A DNA stretch of 5,013 nt from Hydrogenophaga sp. (GTDB lineage Bacteria; Pseudomonadota; Gammaproteobacteria; Burkholderiales; Burkholderiaceae_C): positions 1 through 5,013 of the forward strand of contig JAUXXN010000486.1 in assembly GCA_030684755.1 (NCBI GenBank), written 5' to 3'. A program made the translations under genes and the position numbers. Positions within the stretch are counted from its first letter, which is position 1, and each line of letters opens with the position of its first letter. The notes under the pieces were generated by a model. The model made no database searches, had not been told where the DNA came from, and saw nothing but the letters and a program-made list of their open reading frames with translations. Of this stretch, positions 1-5,013 are shown piece after piece.

Positions 1-306
1 CACGCTGGACGTTCCCAGATGCGCCACGCGCAGGCCGGCCTCCACGGTTTGTGGAAAAGCCAGCGGCGCAAAGTAGTTGCACTGGGTCTCGATCACCAGC
101 CCGATCACCGGGCCGGCGTGGATGTCCAGCGCGCCCTGCTCGATCAGATGGGCGTTGACCGCGGTGTCAAACCAGCTGTAGTACACCACGTTGTTGACGT
201 GGCCATAGACGTCGTTGTCGGCCCAGCGGGTGCCAATGCGGCGAAACACCCGGTAGTGGCTGCGCGGGTGGGCTTGCGGGCGGTTGGTCGGTGCTGCTGG
301 GCTCAT
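1..306 (-). CDS. Hotdog-fold acyl-CoA thioesterase (4HBT/YbgC-like), C-terminus outside the window
   Basis: Read from the ATG at 306, this frame stays open for 102 codons and runs off the left edge, so only the N-terminal two thirds of a typical 130-150 residue protein is visible. Residues 27-48 carry the hotdog thioesterase signature [21 protein letters not shown]32 aligns with the catalytic aspartate of 4-hydroxybenzoyl-CoA thioesterase, and H36-N38-N39 form the usual start of the long central helix. Residues 70-82 ([13 protein letters not shown]) match the following strand. The family hydrolyses acyl-CoA thioesters in the cytoplasm; chain-length preference cannot be read here. The ATG overlaps the stop of the upstream deacylase gene (ATGA, 306-303) and has no clear Shine-Dalgarno sequence, so translation probably depends on ribosomes finishing the upstream gene. 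Family assignment is firm; the substrate is unknown. Confidence 0.88.
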   Translation of the reverse strand, partial: MSPAAPTNRPQAHPRSHYRVFRRIGTRWADNDVYGHVNNVVYYSWFDTAVNAHLIEQGALDIHAGPVIGLVIETQCNYFAPLAFPQTVEAGLRVAHLGTSSV

Positions 307-1301
307 GGCGCGGCATTGTGCCAGTGTGCGGCAGGTAGCGCTGTCGCCTCGGTGTGTGGCATTGCGGGCGGCAGCGCCTGCCAGCGCTGGTGGTAGGCCA
401 GCGCGGTGCGGTAGGTGTGCATCTGCACTTGCACCGTGGTCTCCATGTCGTGGCCATAGCCGCCGGCCATGGTGAAAGCCAGTGGCAAACGGCGCTGCCA
501 GGCCCAGTCCATCACGCGTCGGTCGCGCGCCTCCATGCCGTCGTAGCTCAGCTTCAGCCTCCCCAGGCGGTCGCCCTCGTGAGGGTCTGCGCCGGCCAGG
601 TAAATCACCAGGCCCGGCTCAAACCGCTGGCCCAGTTCGTCCAGCGCCCGTTCCAGCGCCTCCAGGTAGGTCGCATCGTCGCAGCCGTCTGGCAACTCCA
701 CATCCAGGTCGCTCGGCTCTTTGCGAAACGGAAAATTCTTGGCGCCGTGCAGCGACAGCGTGAACACCGACGGGTCGTTGGCAAAAATGCGCGCGGTGCC
801 GTTGCCCTGGTGCACGTCCAAGTCCACGATGACCACCTGCAAGGGCCCGCGCGCCCGGTGGCTGCGTGCGTGTTCAGCCTGCATGAGCCGGGCCGCCACG
901 GCAGCGTCGTTGAACACACAGAAACCACTGCCCTTGTCGGCGTAGGCGTGGTGGGTGCCGCCCGCCAAATTGGCCGACAAACCGGCCCCGCCCATGGCGC
1001 TACGGCAGGCCTGCAACGTGGCCCCCACCGAGCGGCGGGCCCGCTCGGCCATGGCCGGGCTCCAGGGGAAGCCGATTTCGCGTTGTGCCGCCGCGCTCAG
1101 CGTGCCCTGGCGTACCGCGTCGATGTAGGGCGGGGTGTGTACCAAGGCCAGTTCGCCGTCACTGGCGGCCAGGGCCTCGTGCATTTGCACCTGCGGCAGC
1201 TCGCCGCGCAGGCGCTCCCGCAGGCGGGCGTACTTGGCCATGGGAAAGCGGTGCCCGGTGGGCAGGGGCAACACGAAATGGTCGGCGTAGAAAGCGTGCA
1301 C
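303..1301 (-). CDS. Class IV-type histone deacetylase family zinc deacylase
   Basis: 332 residues, GTG start at 1301. The arginase/deacetylase fold motifs occur in order: GGTHHAYAD with the active-site His pair at H117-H118, GFCVFND (126-132), DLDVHQGNG with zinc ligands D162 and H164, [14 protein letters not shown] with the third zinc ligand D239, and AGGYG with the transition-state tyrosine Y282. All catalytic residues are present, so an active Zn-dependent amidohydrolase is expected. The [11 protein letters not shown] wording resembles HDAC11 and its bacterial relatives (class IV) rather than AcuC or polyamine deacetylases. HDAC11 removes long-chain acyl groups from lysine, but the bacterial substrate is not known. 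An in-frame TAG at 1319-1317 limits the start; GTG 1301 gives the N-terminus [18 protein letters not shown] expected of this family, although no Shine-Dalgarno sequence is visible. The protein is about 30 residues longer than many relatives because of a nonconserved Ala/Pro/His-rich tail after residue 310. The gene overlaps the thioesterase gene by four bases. Confidence 0.93.
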   Translation of the reverse strand: MHAFYADHFVLPLPTGHRFPMAKYARLRERLRGELPQVQMHEALAASDGELALVHTPPYIDAVRQGTLSAAAQREIGFPWSPAMAERARRSVGATLQACRSAMGGAGLSANLAGGTHHAYADKGSGFCVFNDAAVAARLMQAEHARSHRARGPLQVVIVDLDVHQGNGTARIFANDPSVFTLSLHGAKNFPFRKEPSDLDVELPDGCDDATYLEALERALDELGQRFEPGLVIYLAGADPHEGDRLGRLKLSYDGMEARDRRVMDWAWQRRLPLAFTMAGGYGHDMETTVQVQMHTYRTALAYHQRWQALPPAMPHTEATALPAAHWHNAAP

Positions 1302-1315
1302 GTGCGGGCCAAATG

Positions 1316-1343
1316 ACTAGATTCAAAACATTGATTGTGTCAA
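1316..1343 (-). promoter_or_regulatory. Candidate sigma-70 promoter for the deacylase-thioesterase pair
   Basis: On the minus strand a perfect -35 TTGACA (1343-1338) is followed after 16 bases by TCTAGT (1321-1316, 4 of 6 matches to TATAAT). Transcription from it would begin near 1309, leaving only about 8 nt before the GTG at 1301, so the mRNA would be nearly leaderless. This agrees with the lack of a ribosome-binding site there. Assigned from sequence match only. Confidence 0.45.
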
Positions 1344-1394
1344 CCCTTTGAAACCGCAGCGGCATGGCACGGTTTTAGGAGGCAGCGCCTAATA

Positions 1395-1409
1395 TGTTGC
1401 AGCGCAACA
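1395..1409. promoter_or_regulatory. PhaR-like operator, upstream site
   Basis: TGTTGC-AGC-GCAACA is a perfect inverted repeat with 6-bp arms and a 3-bp centre. It lies just upstream of the phasin -35 element, centred near -50. PhaR repressors, which sense PHA granules and control phasin genes, are known to bind TGC/GCA-type dyads at such promoters. That PhaR binds here is inferred from position and repeat form; phaR itself is not in the window. Confidence 0.65.
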
Positions 1410-1417
1410 AAAAATAC

Positions 1418-1445
1418 TTGCATGGCTGACCGTTATCTCTATAAT
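1418..1445 (+). promoter_or_regulatory. Phasin promoter (-35 TTGCAT, -10 TATAAT)
   Basis: A perfect -10 TATAAT at 1440-1445 is preceded, at 16 bp, by a weak -35 TTGCAT (1418-1423). The expected transcription start is near 1452, giving a leader of about 100 nt before the phasin start codon. The leader is rich in A/C (AACAACAACAAAAG at 1474-1487) and likely unstructured. The strong -10, poor -35 and flanking dyads fit a repressible, potentially strong promoter. Confidence 0.7.
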
Positions 1446-1453
1446 TGAGGCCA

Positions 1454-1468
1454 TGTTGCAGTGCAGCA
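1454..1468. promoter_or_regulatory. PhaR-like operator, site at the transcription start
   Basis: TGTTGC-AGT-GCAGCA repeats the upstream dyad with one arm mismatch and one change in the centre. Its centre is 59 bp from that of the first site, and it covers roughly +2 to +17 of the predicted phasin transcript. A repressor bound here would block initiation or early elongation. Two copies at one promoter with the same arm sequence make chance unlikely. Confidence 0.65.
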
Positions 1469-1541
1469 AAGCGAACAACAACAAAAGCGTCCAGACAGCG
1501 CCATGTTCCCAGCAGCCTTCAACTACATCTTTTTTTAAAGT

Positions 1542-1547
1542 AAGGAG
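1542..1547 (+). promoter_or_regulatory. Shine-Dalgarno sequence deciding the phasin start
   Basis: AAGGAG lies seven bases before ATG 1555 but only one before ATG 1549. The spacing favours 1555 and a protein beginning MLTAEQ. Confidence 0.8.
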
Positions 1548-1554
1548 TATGAAT

Positions 1555-2097
1555 ATGTTGACCGCAGAACAAATCGTTGCAGCCCAAAAAGCCAACATTG
1601 AGACCATTTTTGGTCTGACCCAAAAAGCTTTCGAAGGCGTGGAAAAGCTGATTGAACTCAACGTGCAAGCCACCAAGGCTGCCCTGTCTGAGTCTGCCAA
1701 CAGCACCCAGGCCATGCTGAGCGTGAAAGACGCTCAAGAATTGCTCACGCTGCAAGCCAGCCTGATGCAGCCTCTGGCCGAAAAGACCGCAGCTTACAGC
1801 CGCCACCTGTACGACATCGCTTCGGGCACCACCGCCGAATTCGGCAAGGCCGCTGAAGCCCAAGCCAACGAAGCACAACAGAAATTCATGTCGGTTGTGG
1901 ACAACGCTTCCAAGAACGCACCGGCTGGTTCCGAAACCGCTGTGGCCGTGATGAAGAGCGCAGTGTCTGCCGCCAACAACGCCATGGAATCGGTTCAGAA
2001 GGCTGTTAAGCAAGCCACCGAAATGGCCGAAGCCAACTTCAACACCGTGACATCTTCGGCTGTGACCGCAGCCAAGACGACTGCCAAGAAGCGCTGA
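1555..2097 (+). CDS. phaP: Phasin, PHA granule-associated protein (TIGR01841 type)
   Basis: 180 residues, amphipathic and alanine-rich, no signal peptide and no cysteine. The N-terminal part ([20 protein letters not shown], then [24 protein letters not shown]) is the typical phasin start, and residues 124-164 ([21 protein letters not shown] through [10 protein letters not shown]) match the conserved C-terminal helix of betaproteobacterial phasins. The protein ends in a basic AAKTTAKKR tail. Phasins coat polyhydroxyalkanoate granules, set their size and number, and are made in large amount during PHA accumulation. Two ATGs compete at 1549 and 1555: the AAGGAG at 1542-1547 is one base from the first and seven from the second, so 1555 is preferred. 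The longer frame from 1453 begins at the predicted transcription start and is not translated. It is monocistronic, flanked by its own promoter and terminator. Confidence 0.93.
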   Translation: MLTAEQIVAAQKANIETIFGLTQKAFEGVEKLIELNVQATKAALSESANSTQAMLSVKDAQELLTLQASLMQPLAEKTAAYSRHLYDIASGTTAEFGKAAEAQANEAQQKFMSVVDNASKNAPAGSETAVAVMKSAVSAANNAMESVQKAVKQATEMAEANFNTVTSSAVTAAKTTAKKR

Positions 2098-2232
2098 ATT
2101 GAGCTGCCATCGTGGGGTTGATTCAACCGCTTGATGTCTCTCAAGGCAAACACAGTTGACTCCCAGCACGATGTGCGTAGCCTCTAAAAGCGGCACTTGA
2201 ACCCAGGTCTGTTTTTTTCTGGTTGTCTCCTC

Positions 2233-2265
2233 GGGTCCTTTTCGAAATTCGATTTCATCGGACCC
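2233..2265 (+). other. Nested inverted repeat in the phasin 3' region
   Basis: GGGTCC (2233-2238) can pair with GGACCC (2260-2265), enclosing a second perfect dyad TCGAA-A-TTCGA (2242-2252). No U-run follows, so it is not an intrinsic terminator by itself; it stands just before the terminator hairpin and may protect the phasin mRNA 3' end. The rest of the gap (2098-2232) holds only a small GGTTGA-T-TCAACC dyad (2116-2128) and a T-run at 2213-2219, with no convincing gene. Confidence 0.4.
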
Positions 2266-2268
2266 CTT

Positions 2269-2300
2269 AAGCCCTCGCTGCAAAGTGAGGGCTTTTTTTT
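2269..2300 (+). terminator. Intrinsic terminator of the phasin gene
   Basis: AAGCCCTCGCT (2269-2279) pairs with AGTGAGGGCTT (2284-2294) as an 11-bp stem with one G-U wobble and a GCAA (GNRA-type) tetraloop, followed by an uninterrupted T-run at 2293-2300. It ends the phasin transcript about 200 nt after the stop codon. In the opposite direction the stem is not followed by a useful U-run, so it does not clearly serve the converging patatin gene. Confidence 0.9.
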
Positions 2301-2317
2301 GATCTGCCGCGAGCGGC

Positions 2318-3244
2318 CTACAACGGCCTGAGCTTGGCCAACTCGGCCCGCAAACGCGGCATGGCGGCCTGCATGGCTGCTCGGCCCGCTTCAATGGAGC
2401 GCTGGCGCGACGTGAAGTCGGCACTGCCCACGCCCGACAAGGCGGGCCGCAGCACCACTTCGGCACTGGCCAGTTCGTGCCGGTTGATCGTCTGCCCCAT
2501 GATGGCCGTGGTTTGCAACAGCAGTTTCAGCAGTCCATTGGCATCGTTGCCTTGCGGGTCGCTTGAAATGTCCACAGCCAACACCACCTCGGCTCCCATA
2601 GCCCGCGCATGGCTCACCGGCACCGGTGCCACCAGACCGCCGTCCACATAATCGCGCCCTGAAATGTTGACCGGTGTGAAGACCCCGGGCACAGCGCTGG
2701 AAGCACGCACGGCCTGCGCCGCGTCACCGCGCCGAAACAACACACCCTGCCCGGTACTCAGATCGGTTGCCAGAATGCCCAGGGGCAGGCTCATGTTTTC
2801 GATCAGACGACCATCGACAGCTTGGCGCACGTAGCGTGCCAGCGCTTCGCCCCGCAGCATGCCGCGCCCCATGATCGGCAAGGACCAGTCGGTCAGGGTC
2901 GCCTCTTCCATGGTCAGGGCCACGCGCTCAAGCTCGGCAGCGTTTTTGCCGCTGGCATACAAGGTCGCCACCAGGCTGCCCGCCGATGTACCGACCACCA
3001 CATGGGGGCGTATACCGTGCTGCTCCAGCACCTGAATGACACCCACATGCGCAAAGCCGCGCGCTGCCCCGCCGCCCAAGGCCAGGCCCAACCGTGGGGG
3101 TCGGCGAGCGGGTTCGGCCACAACCGGAGGCACGACAGGCACCGCAACAGGCCCCTGTGTACTGGTTGGCACGCTGCTGCAACCAGCCAGCACCGCCAAG
3201 GTCAAGGCGGTGAAAGCGCCAATGCAATACTTATTAAGAACCAT
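2318..3244 (-). CDS. Patatin-like phospholipase, predicted lipoprotein (RssA/NTE type)
   Basis: 308 residues from ATG 3244. Residues 1-22 form a lipoprotein signal: K5, a hydrophobic stretch, then the lipobox LAGC with C22 as the lipidated residue, so the mature protein is likely anchored to a membrane facing the periplasm. After a Pro/Val-rich linker (about 24-50) the patatin domain follows: oxyanion loop GGGAARG (57-63), nucleophile elbow GTSAGS with S87, the ASSAVPGVFTPV segment (181-192), and D201 in YVDGG completing the Ser-Asp dyad. All catalytic residues are intact, so acyl-ester hydrolase activity is expected; whether the substrate is phospholipid, lysophospholipid or another ester is not visible. 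ATG pairs at 3265 and 3262 would add 7 or 6 residues; none of the starts has a good Shine-Dalgarno sequence, so the N-terminus is uncertain by this much. The gene converges on the phasin and diverges from the iron-binding protein gene. Confidence 0.9.
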   Translation of the reverse strand: MVLNKYCIGAFTALTLAVLAGCSSVPTSTQGPVAVPVVPPVVAEPARRPPRLGLALGGGAARGFAHVGVIQVLEQHGIRPHVVVGTSAGSLVATLYASGKNAAELERVALTMEEATLTDWSLPIMGRGMLRGEALARYVRQAVDGRLIENMSLPLGILATDLSTGQGVLFRRGDAAQAVRASSAVPGVFTPVNISGRDYVDGGLVAPVPVSHARAMGAEVVLAVDISSDPQGNDANGLLKLLLQTTAIMGQTINRHELASAEVVLRPALSGVGSADFTSRQRSIEAGRAAMQAAMPRLRAELAKLRPL

Positions 3245-3354
3245 TCGCGTTTGTGTTAACATCATGCCAATATTTAAACACGCAGTCGGGCCAGAAGTCG
3301 GTACGAGACCCAAGGAACTGCAACTGTCAGCAACTTCAATCAGGAAAGTCCTCC

Positions 3355-4410
3355 ATGAAAAAACTTGGCAAACTCTCAACAATTCTGTCTGTACTGGCGA
3401 TCAGCCTGGGCGTGCAGACCCAAGCGGCAGCACAAGACAAGGTACTCAACCTGTACTCTGCGCGCCATTACCAGACCGATGAGGTGATGTACGACACTTT
3501 CAGCAAAACCACCGGCATCAAGATCAACCGTGTGGACGCCGACGACGCCGGTATTGTGGCCCGCCTGCGTGCCGAAGGCGCCGCCTCGCCCGCTGATGTC
3601 ATTTTGCTGGTGGACGCGGCCCGCATGGCCTCTGCCGACAGCCAAGGTTTGTTTCAGCCCATCAAGTCGGCCAAGCTGGACGCAGCTATTCCGGCCAACT
3701 TGCGCGCAACACCCACCGCAGACGGCGTGACCTGGACCGGTTTTTCCACCCGCGCCCGCGTCATCGTGTACGACCCACTGCGCGTGAAGGGCGCAGACGT
3801 GGCCACCTACGAGCAACTGGCCGACCCCAAACTCAAAGGTCTGGTTTGCACCCGCTCGGGTTCACACCCCTACAACCTCTCGCTGTTTGCCACCGTGGTC
3901 GAACGCCTGGGCGATGTCCCAGGTGAGGCTTGGCTCAAGGGCATGGTGACCAACATGGCGCGAGCGCCCAAGGGTGGCGATACCGACCAAGTCAAGGCGG
4001 TGGCTTCGGGCGAATGCGGTGTGGCGCTGACCAACACCTACTATGTGGCCCGGCTGATGAAGTCCACCAAGCCCGAAGACCGCGCTGTGATGGAAAAGGT
4101 ACGCATCGTGTTCCCGAACCAAGGCACCAGCGGCACCCACGTGAACATTGCCGGAGCTGCTGTGGCCAAACACGCCAAGCACCGCGACCACGCCATCCAG
4201 TTCATGGAATTTCTGGCCAGCCCGTTTGCACAAGACTACTTTGCCAACGGCAACAACGAGTTCCCGGCGGCCAAAGGCGTGAAGGTGGACAACCCCGCCA
4301 TCAAGGCCATGGGCGGTGACAACTTCAAGACCGAAAACATTCCGCTGGGCGTCGTGGCCAAAAACATGACCAAGGTGCAGCAAATGCTGGACCGCGTGGG
4401 GTATCGGTAA
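3355..4410 (+). CDS. Ferric iron ABC transporter, periplasmic substrate-binding protein (FutA/FbpA-like)
   Basis: 351 residues. ATG 3355 is preceded by AGGAAAG (3342-3348) at six bases. Residues 1-26 are a Sec signal peptide (KK, hydrophobic core, QTQAAA before QDK), leaving a mature protein of about 325 residues, the usual size. NLYSARHYQTD (32-42) and GECGVALTNTYYVARL (219-234) are the iron-site hallmarks: Y39, Y229 and Y230 align with Fe(III)-ligand tyrosines of cyanobacterial FutA proteins. Y173 in GSHPYNLSL fits the fourth, and H38 is adjacent. The protein would capture Fe(III) in the periplasm and deliver it to an FbpB/FbpC-type permease and ATPase. Neither follows here: a terminator and an unrelated dehydrogenase come next, so the partner genes lie elsewhere or the protein works with a remote transporter. 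No convincing Fur box is seen in the 110-bp gap before it. Family firm, metal choice (Fe3+) inferred from the tyrosines. Confidence 0.92.
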   Translation: MKKLGKLSTILSVLAISLGVQTQAAAQDKVLNLYSARHYQTDEVMYDTFSKTTGIKINRVDADDAGIVARLRAEGAASPADVILLVDAARMASADSQGLFQPIKSAKLDAAIPANLRATPTADGVTWTGFSTRARVIVYDPLRVKGADVATYEQLADPKLKGLVCTRSGSHPYNLSLFATVVERLGDVPGEAWLKGMVTNMARAPKGGDTDQVKAVASGECGVALTNTYYVARLMKSTKPEDRAVMEKVRIVFPNQGTSGTHVNIAGAAVAKHAKHRDHAIQFMEFLASPFAQDYFANGNNEFPAAKGVKVDNPAIKAMGGDNFKTENIPLGVVAKNMTKVQQMLDRVGYR

Positions 4411-4412
4411 AT

Positions 4413-4515
4413 CCACCCCCACGCCGCGCCTGCGGCGCGTCACCCCCTTTAGGGGGCAGCAGGGGCGGCCCGACGGAGCAGGTTTCGCTGTGCCCCGTGG
4501 GGGCGTCCCCTGCGC
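4413..4515. repeat. Hairpin-rich C/G intergenic element, Comamonadaceae-type dispersed repeat
   Basis: This non-coding stretch directly after the iron-binding gene is a chain of inverted repeats. CGCCGC/GCGGCG (4422-4427 with 4432-4437) can refold into CGCGCC/GGCGCG (4425-4430 with 4434-4439); then CCCCC-TTTA-GGGGG (4443-4456) and GCCCC-GTG-GGGGC (4492-4504). A long-range pairing GCAGGGG (4459-4465) with CCCCTGC (4507-4513) closes a cruciform-like unit. I recall very similar C-run/TTTA/G-run segments scattered between genes in Comamonadaceae. Borders are approximate, and copy number cannot be tested with one window. Confidence 0.55.
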
Positions 4516-4523
4516 ACTCTCTG

Positions 4524-4546
4524 GCCCGCTGCTCGCGGGCTTTTTT
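4524..4546 (+). terminator. Intrinsic terminator downstream of the iron-binding protein gene
   Basis: GCCCGC (4524-4529) pairs with GCGGGC (4535-4540) around the loop TGCTC, followed by six T residues (4541-4546). It sits 114 nt after the stop codon, behind the repeat, and isolates this transcript from the dehydrogenase gene. Confidence 0.85.
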
Positions 4547-4556
4547 GTGGGCCATA

Positions 4557-4580
4557 ATTGACGTTTACGTCAACGTCAAT
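4557..4580. promoter_or_regulatory. Overlapping dyads with ACGTCAA half-sites upstream of the SDR gene
   Basis: TTGACGT-TT-ACGTCAA (4558-4573) is a perfect inverted repeat with 7-bp arms. A third half-site ACGTCAA at 4573-4579 overlaps its right arm by one base and also makes an outer dyad ATTGACGT/ACGTCAAT (4557-4564 with 4573-4580). Such ACGT-centred dyads are known upstream of branched-chain amino acid and fatty acid degradation genes in Proteobacteria, where MerR-type LiuR or TetR-type regulators bind; which one acts here is not determined. A -10-like CATAAT (4553-4558) touches the left edge, so the dyad would cover the transcription start. Alternatively, TTGACG (4558-4563) may be a -35. 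Confidence 0.6.
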
Positions 4581-4601
4581 CCACTCAACGAGGAGCACAT
4601 C

Positions 4602-5013
4602 ATGAACATTGCAGGCAAGGTATTCATCGTCACCGGCGGCGCATCAGGGCTCGGCGAGGGCACGGCGCGCATGCTGGCGGCCAACGGAGGCACCGTGGTC
4701 ATTGCCGACATGCAAACCGAAAAAGGCGAGGCAGTGGCCCAAGACATCGGCGGCGCGTTTGTGAAATGCGACGTCAGCAACGAAGCCGACGGCCAAGCCG
4801 TGGTGGCGAAGGCGGTGTCGCTGGGCAAACTCATGGGGCTGATCAACTGCGCCGGCATTGCACCGGCTGAAAAAACCGTCGGCAAAAACGGCCCCCACAA
4901 CCTGGGCCTGTACACCAAGACCATCATGGTCAACTTGGTGGGCAGTTTCAACATGATCCGTCTGGCGGCAGACGCCATGAGCAAAAACGAGCCCGAAGCC
5001 ACCGGCGAGCGCG
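4602..5013 (+). CDS. Short-chain dehydrogenase, HSD10-like 3-hydroxyacyl-CoA dehydrogenase, C-terminus outside the window
   Basis: 137 complete codons are visible of an expected 250-260. ATG 4602 follows AGGAG (4591-4595) at six bases. Residues 5-36 form the Rossmann start: GKVFIVTGGASGLG with the glycine-rich TGxxxGxG loop (11-18), then VVIAD with D36 after the second strand, which predicts NAD(H) over NADP(H). CDVSN (56-60) contacts the adenine, NCAGIA (82-87) is a variant of the NNAG motif, and N111 in MVNLVGSFNMIRLAA is the structural active-site asparagine. The Ser-Tyr-Lys catalytic residues lie past the edge. The wording NCAGIAPAEKT and VNLVGSFNMIRLAA followed by GERG is that of type II 3-hydroxyacyl-CoA / 2-methyl-3-hydroxybutyryl-CoA dehydrogenases, which oxidise 3-hydroxyacyl-CoA in fatty acid or isoleucine breakdown. 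The operator-like dyad upstream fits a catabolic role; the exact substrate is inferred. Confidence 0.88.
   Translation, partial: MNIAGKVFIVTGGASGLGEGTARMLAANGGTVVIADMQTEKGEAVAQDIGGAFVKCDVSNEADGQAVVAKAVSLGKLMGLINCAGIAPAEKTVGKNGPHNLGLYTKTIMVNLVGSFNMIRLAADAMSKNEPEATGER

Noticed and set aside
354..1316. 320-codon open frame on the plus strand opposite the deacylase
   Set aside because: It is antisense to a gene with all catalytic motifs intact, has no recognisable domain and is rich in His/Val/Gly/Arg as expected from the complementary frame of GC-rich coding DNA.
1453..1554. Extension of the phasin frame to ATG 1453
   Set aside because: The codon coincides with the predicted transcription start and operator, lacks a ribosome-binding site, and the encoded N-terminus is not phasin-like.
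2134..2187. 17-codon frame (MSLKANTV...) in the phasin 3' region
   Set aside because: Very short, no Shine-Dalgarno sequence and no sign of selection visible in a single sequence.
2181..2215. tRNA T-arm-like sequence on the minus strand (CTGGGTTCAAGTGCC)
   Set aside because: The T-stem does not pair and no acceptor, D or anticodon arm can be built around it.
1519..2466. 315-codon open frame on the minus strand opposite the phasin and across the terminator
   Set aside because: It crosses the phasin terminator and the end of the patatin gene, has low-complexity composition and no family resemblance; it mirrors the phasin codon pattern.
3222..3250. Possible Fur box in the A/T-rich sequence before the iron-binding gene
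   Set aside because: The stretch does not show the repeated GATAAT-type hexamers or a convincing 7-1-7 dyad, and it overlaps the patatin signal-peptide codons.
3251..3278. TTGTGT-16-TTTAAA as promoter of the iron-binding gene
   Set aside because: Only 3 of 6 and 4 of 6 matches, in a short A/T-rich stretch where such matches are expected by chance; too weak to list as a feature.
3245..3382. Extension of the patatin frame upstream to 3382
   Set aside because: It would put 46 residues before a well-formed lipoprotein signal peptide and overlap the ribosome-binding site and start of the divergent iron-binding gene.

Overview
The window looks like a piece of a betaproteobacterial chromosome, most probably from Comamonadaceae (Rhodoferax/Polaromonas/Limnohabitans type). 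This is inferred from the GC-rich coding style, a short TIGR01841-type phasin with a C-terminal lysine/arginine tail, a FutA-like iron-binding protein, and a C/G-rich hairpin repeat behind that gene of a kind I associate with this family. No database search was possible, so the genus is not fixed.

Layout from left to right. (1) Minus strand: a class IV-type histone-deacetylase-like deacylase (303-1301) is followed by a hotdog-fold acyl-CoA thioesterase (306 to beyond position 1). They overlap by an ATGA, so they are very probably co-transcribed and translationally coupled. (2) 1302-1554: a divergent control region with a candidate promoter for the deacylase, then a strong promoter for the phasin bracketed by two near-identical TGTTGC-N3-GCAACA dyads that look like PhaR operators. 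(3) Plus strand: a phasin (1555-2097), then a roughly 170-nt structured 3' region ending in a good intrinsic terminator (2269-2300). (4) Minus strand, convergent with the phasin: a patatin-like phospholipase with a lipoprotein signal (2318-3244). (5) Plus strand, divergent from it: a FutA-type ferric-iron periplasmic binding protein (3355-4410) with no permease or ATPase gene after it. It is followed by a hairpin-rich intergenic repeat and a terminator (4524-4546). (6) Plus strand: the first 137 codons of an HSD10-like short-chain dehydrogenase (4602 to beyond the end), preceded by overlapping ACGTCAA half-sites that resemble operators of fatty-acid or branched-chain amino-acid catabolism regulators.

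The genes share a loose theme of acyl-CoA, lipid and storage-polymer metabolism: thioesterase, zinc deacylase, PHA granule phasin, esterase and 3-hydroxyacyl-CoA dehydrogenase. The iron-binding protein stands apart. I see no mobile element, CRISPR array, RNA gene or evident new multi-gene system. The parts most worth a second look are the regulatory sites (the paired phasin operators and the overlapping half-sites before the SDR), the deacylase-thioesterase coupling, and the dispersed-looking repeat.
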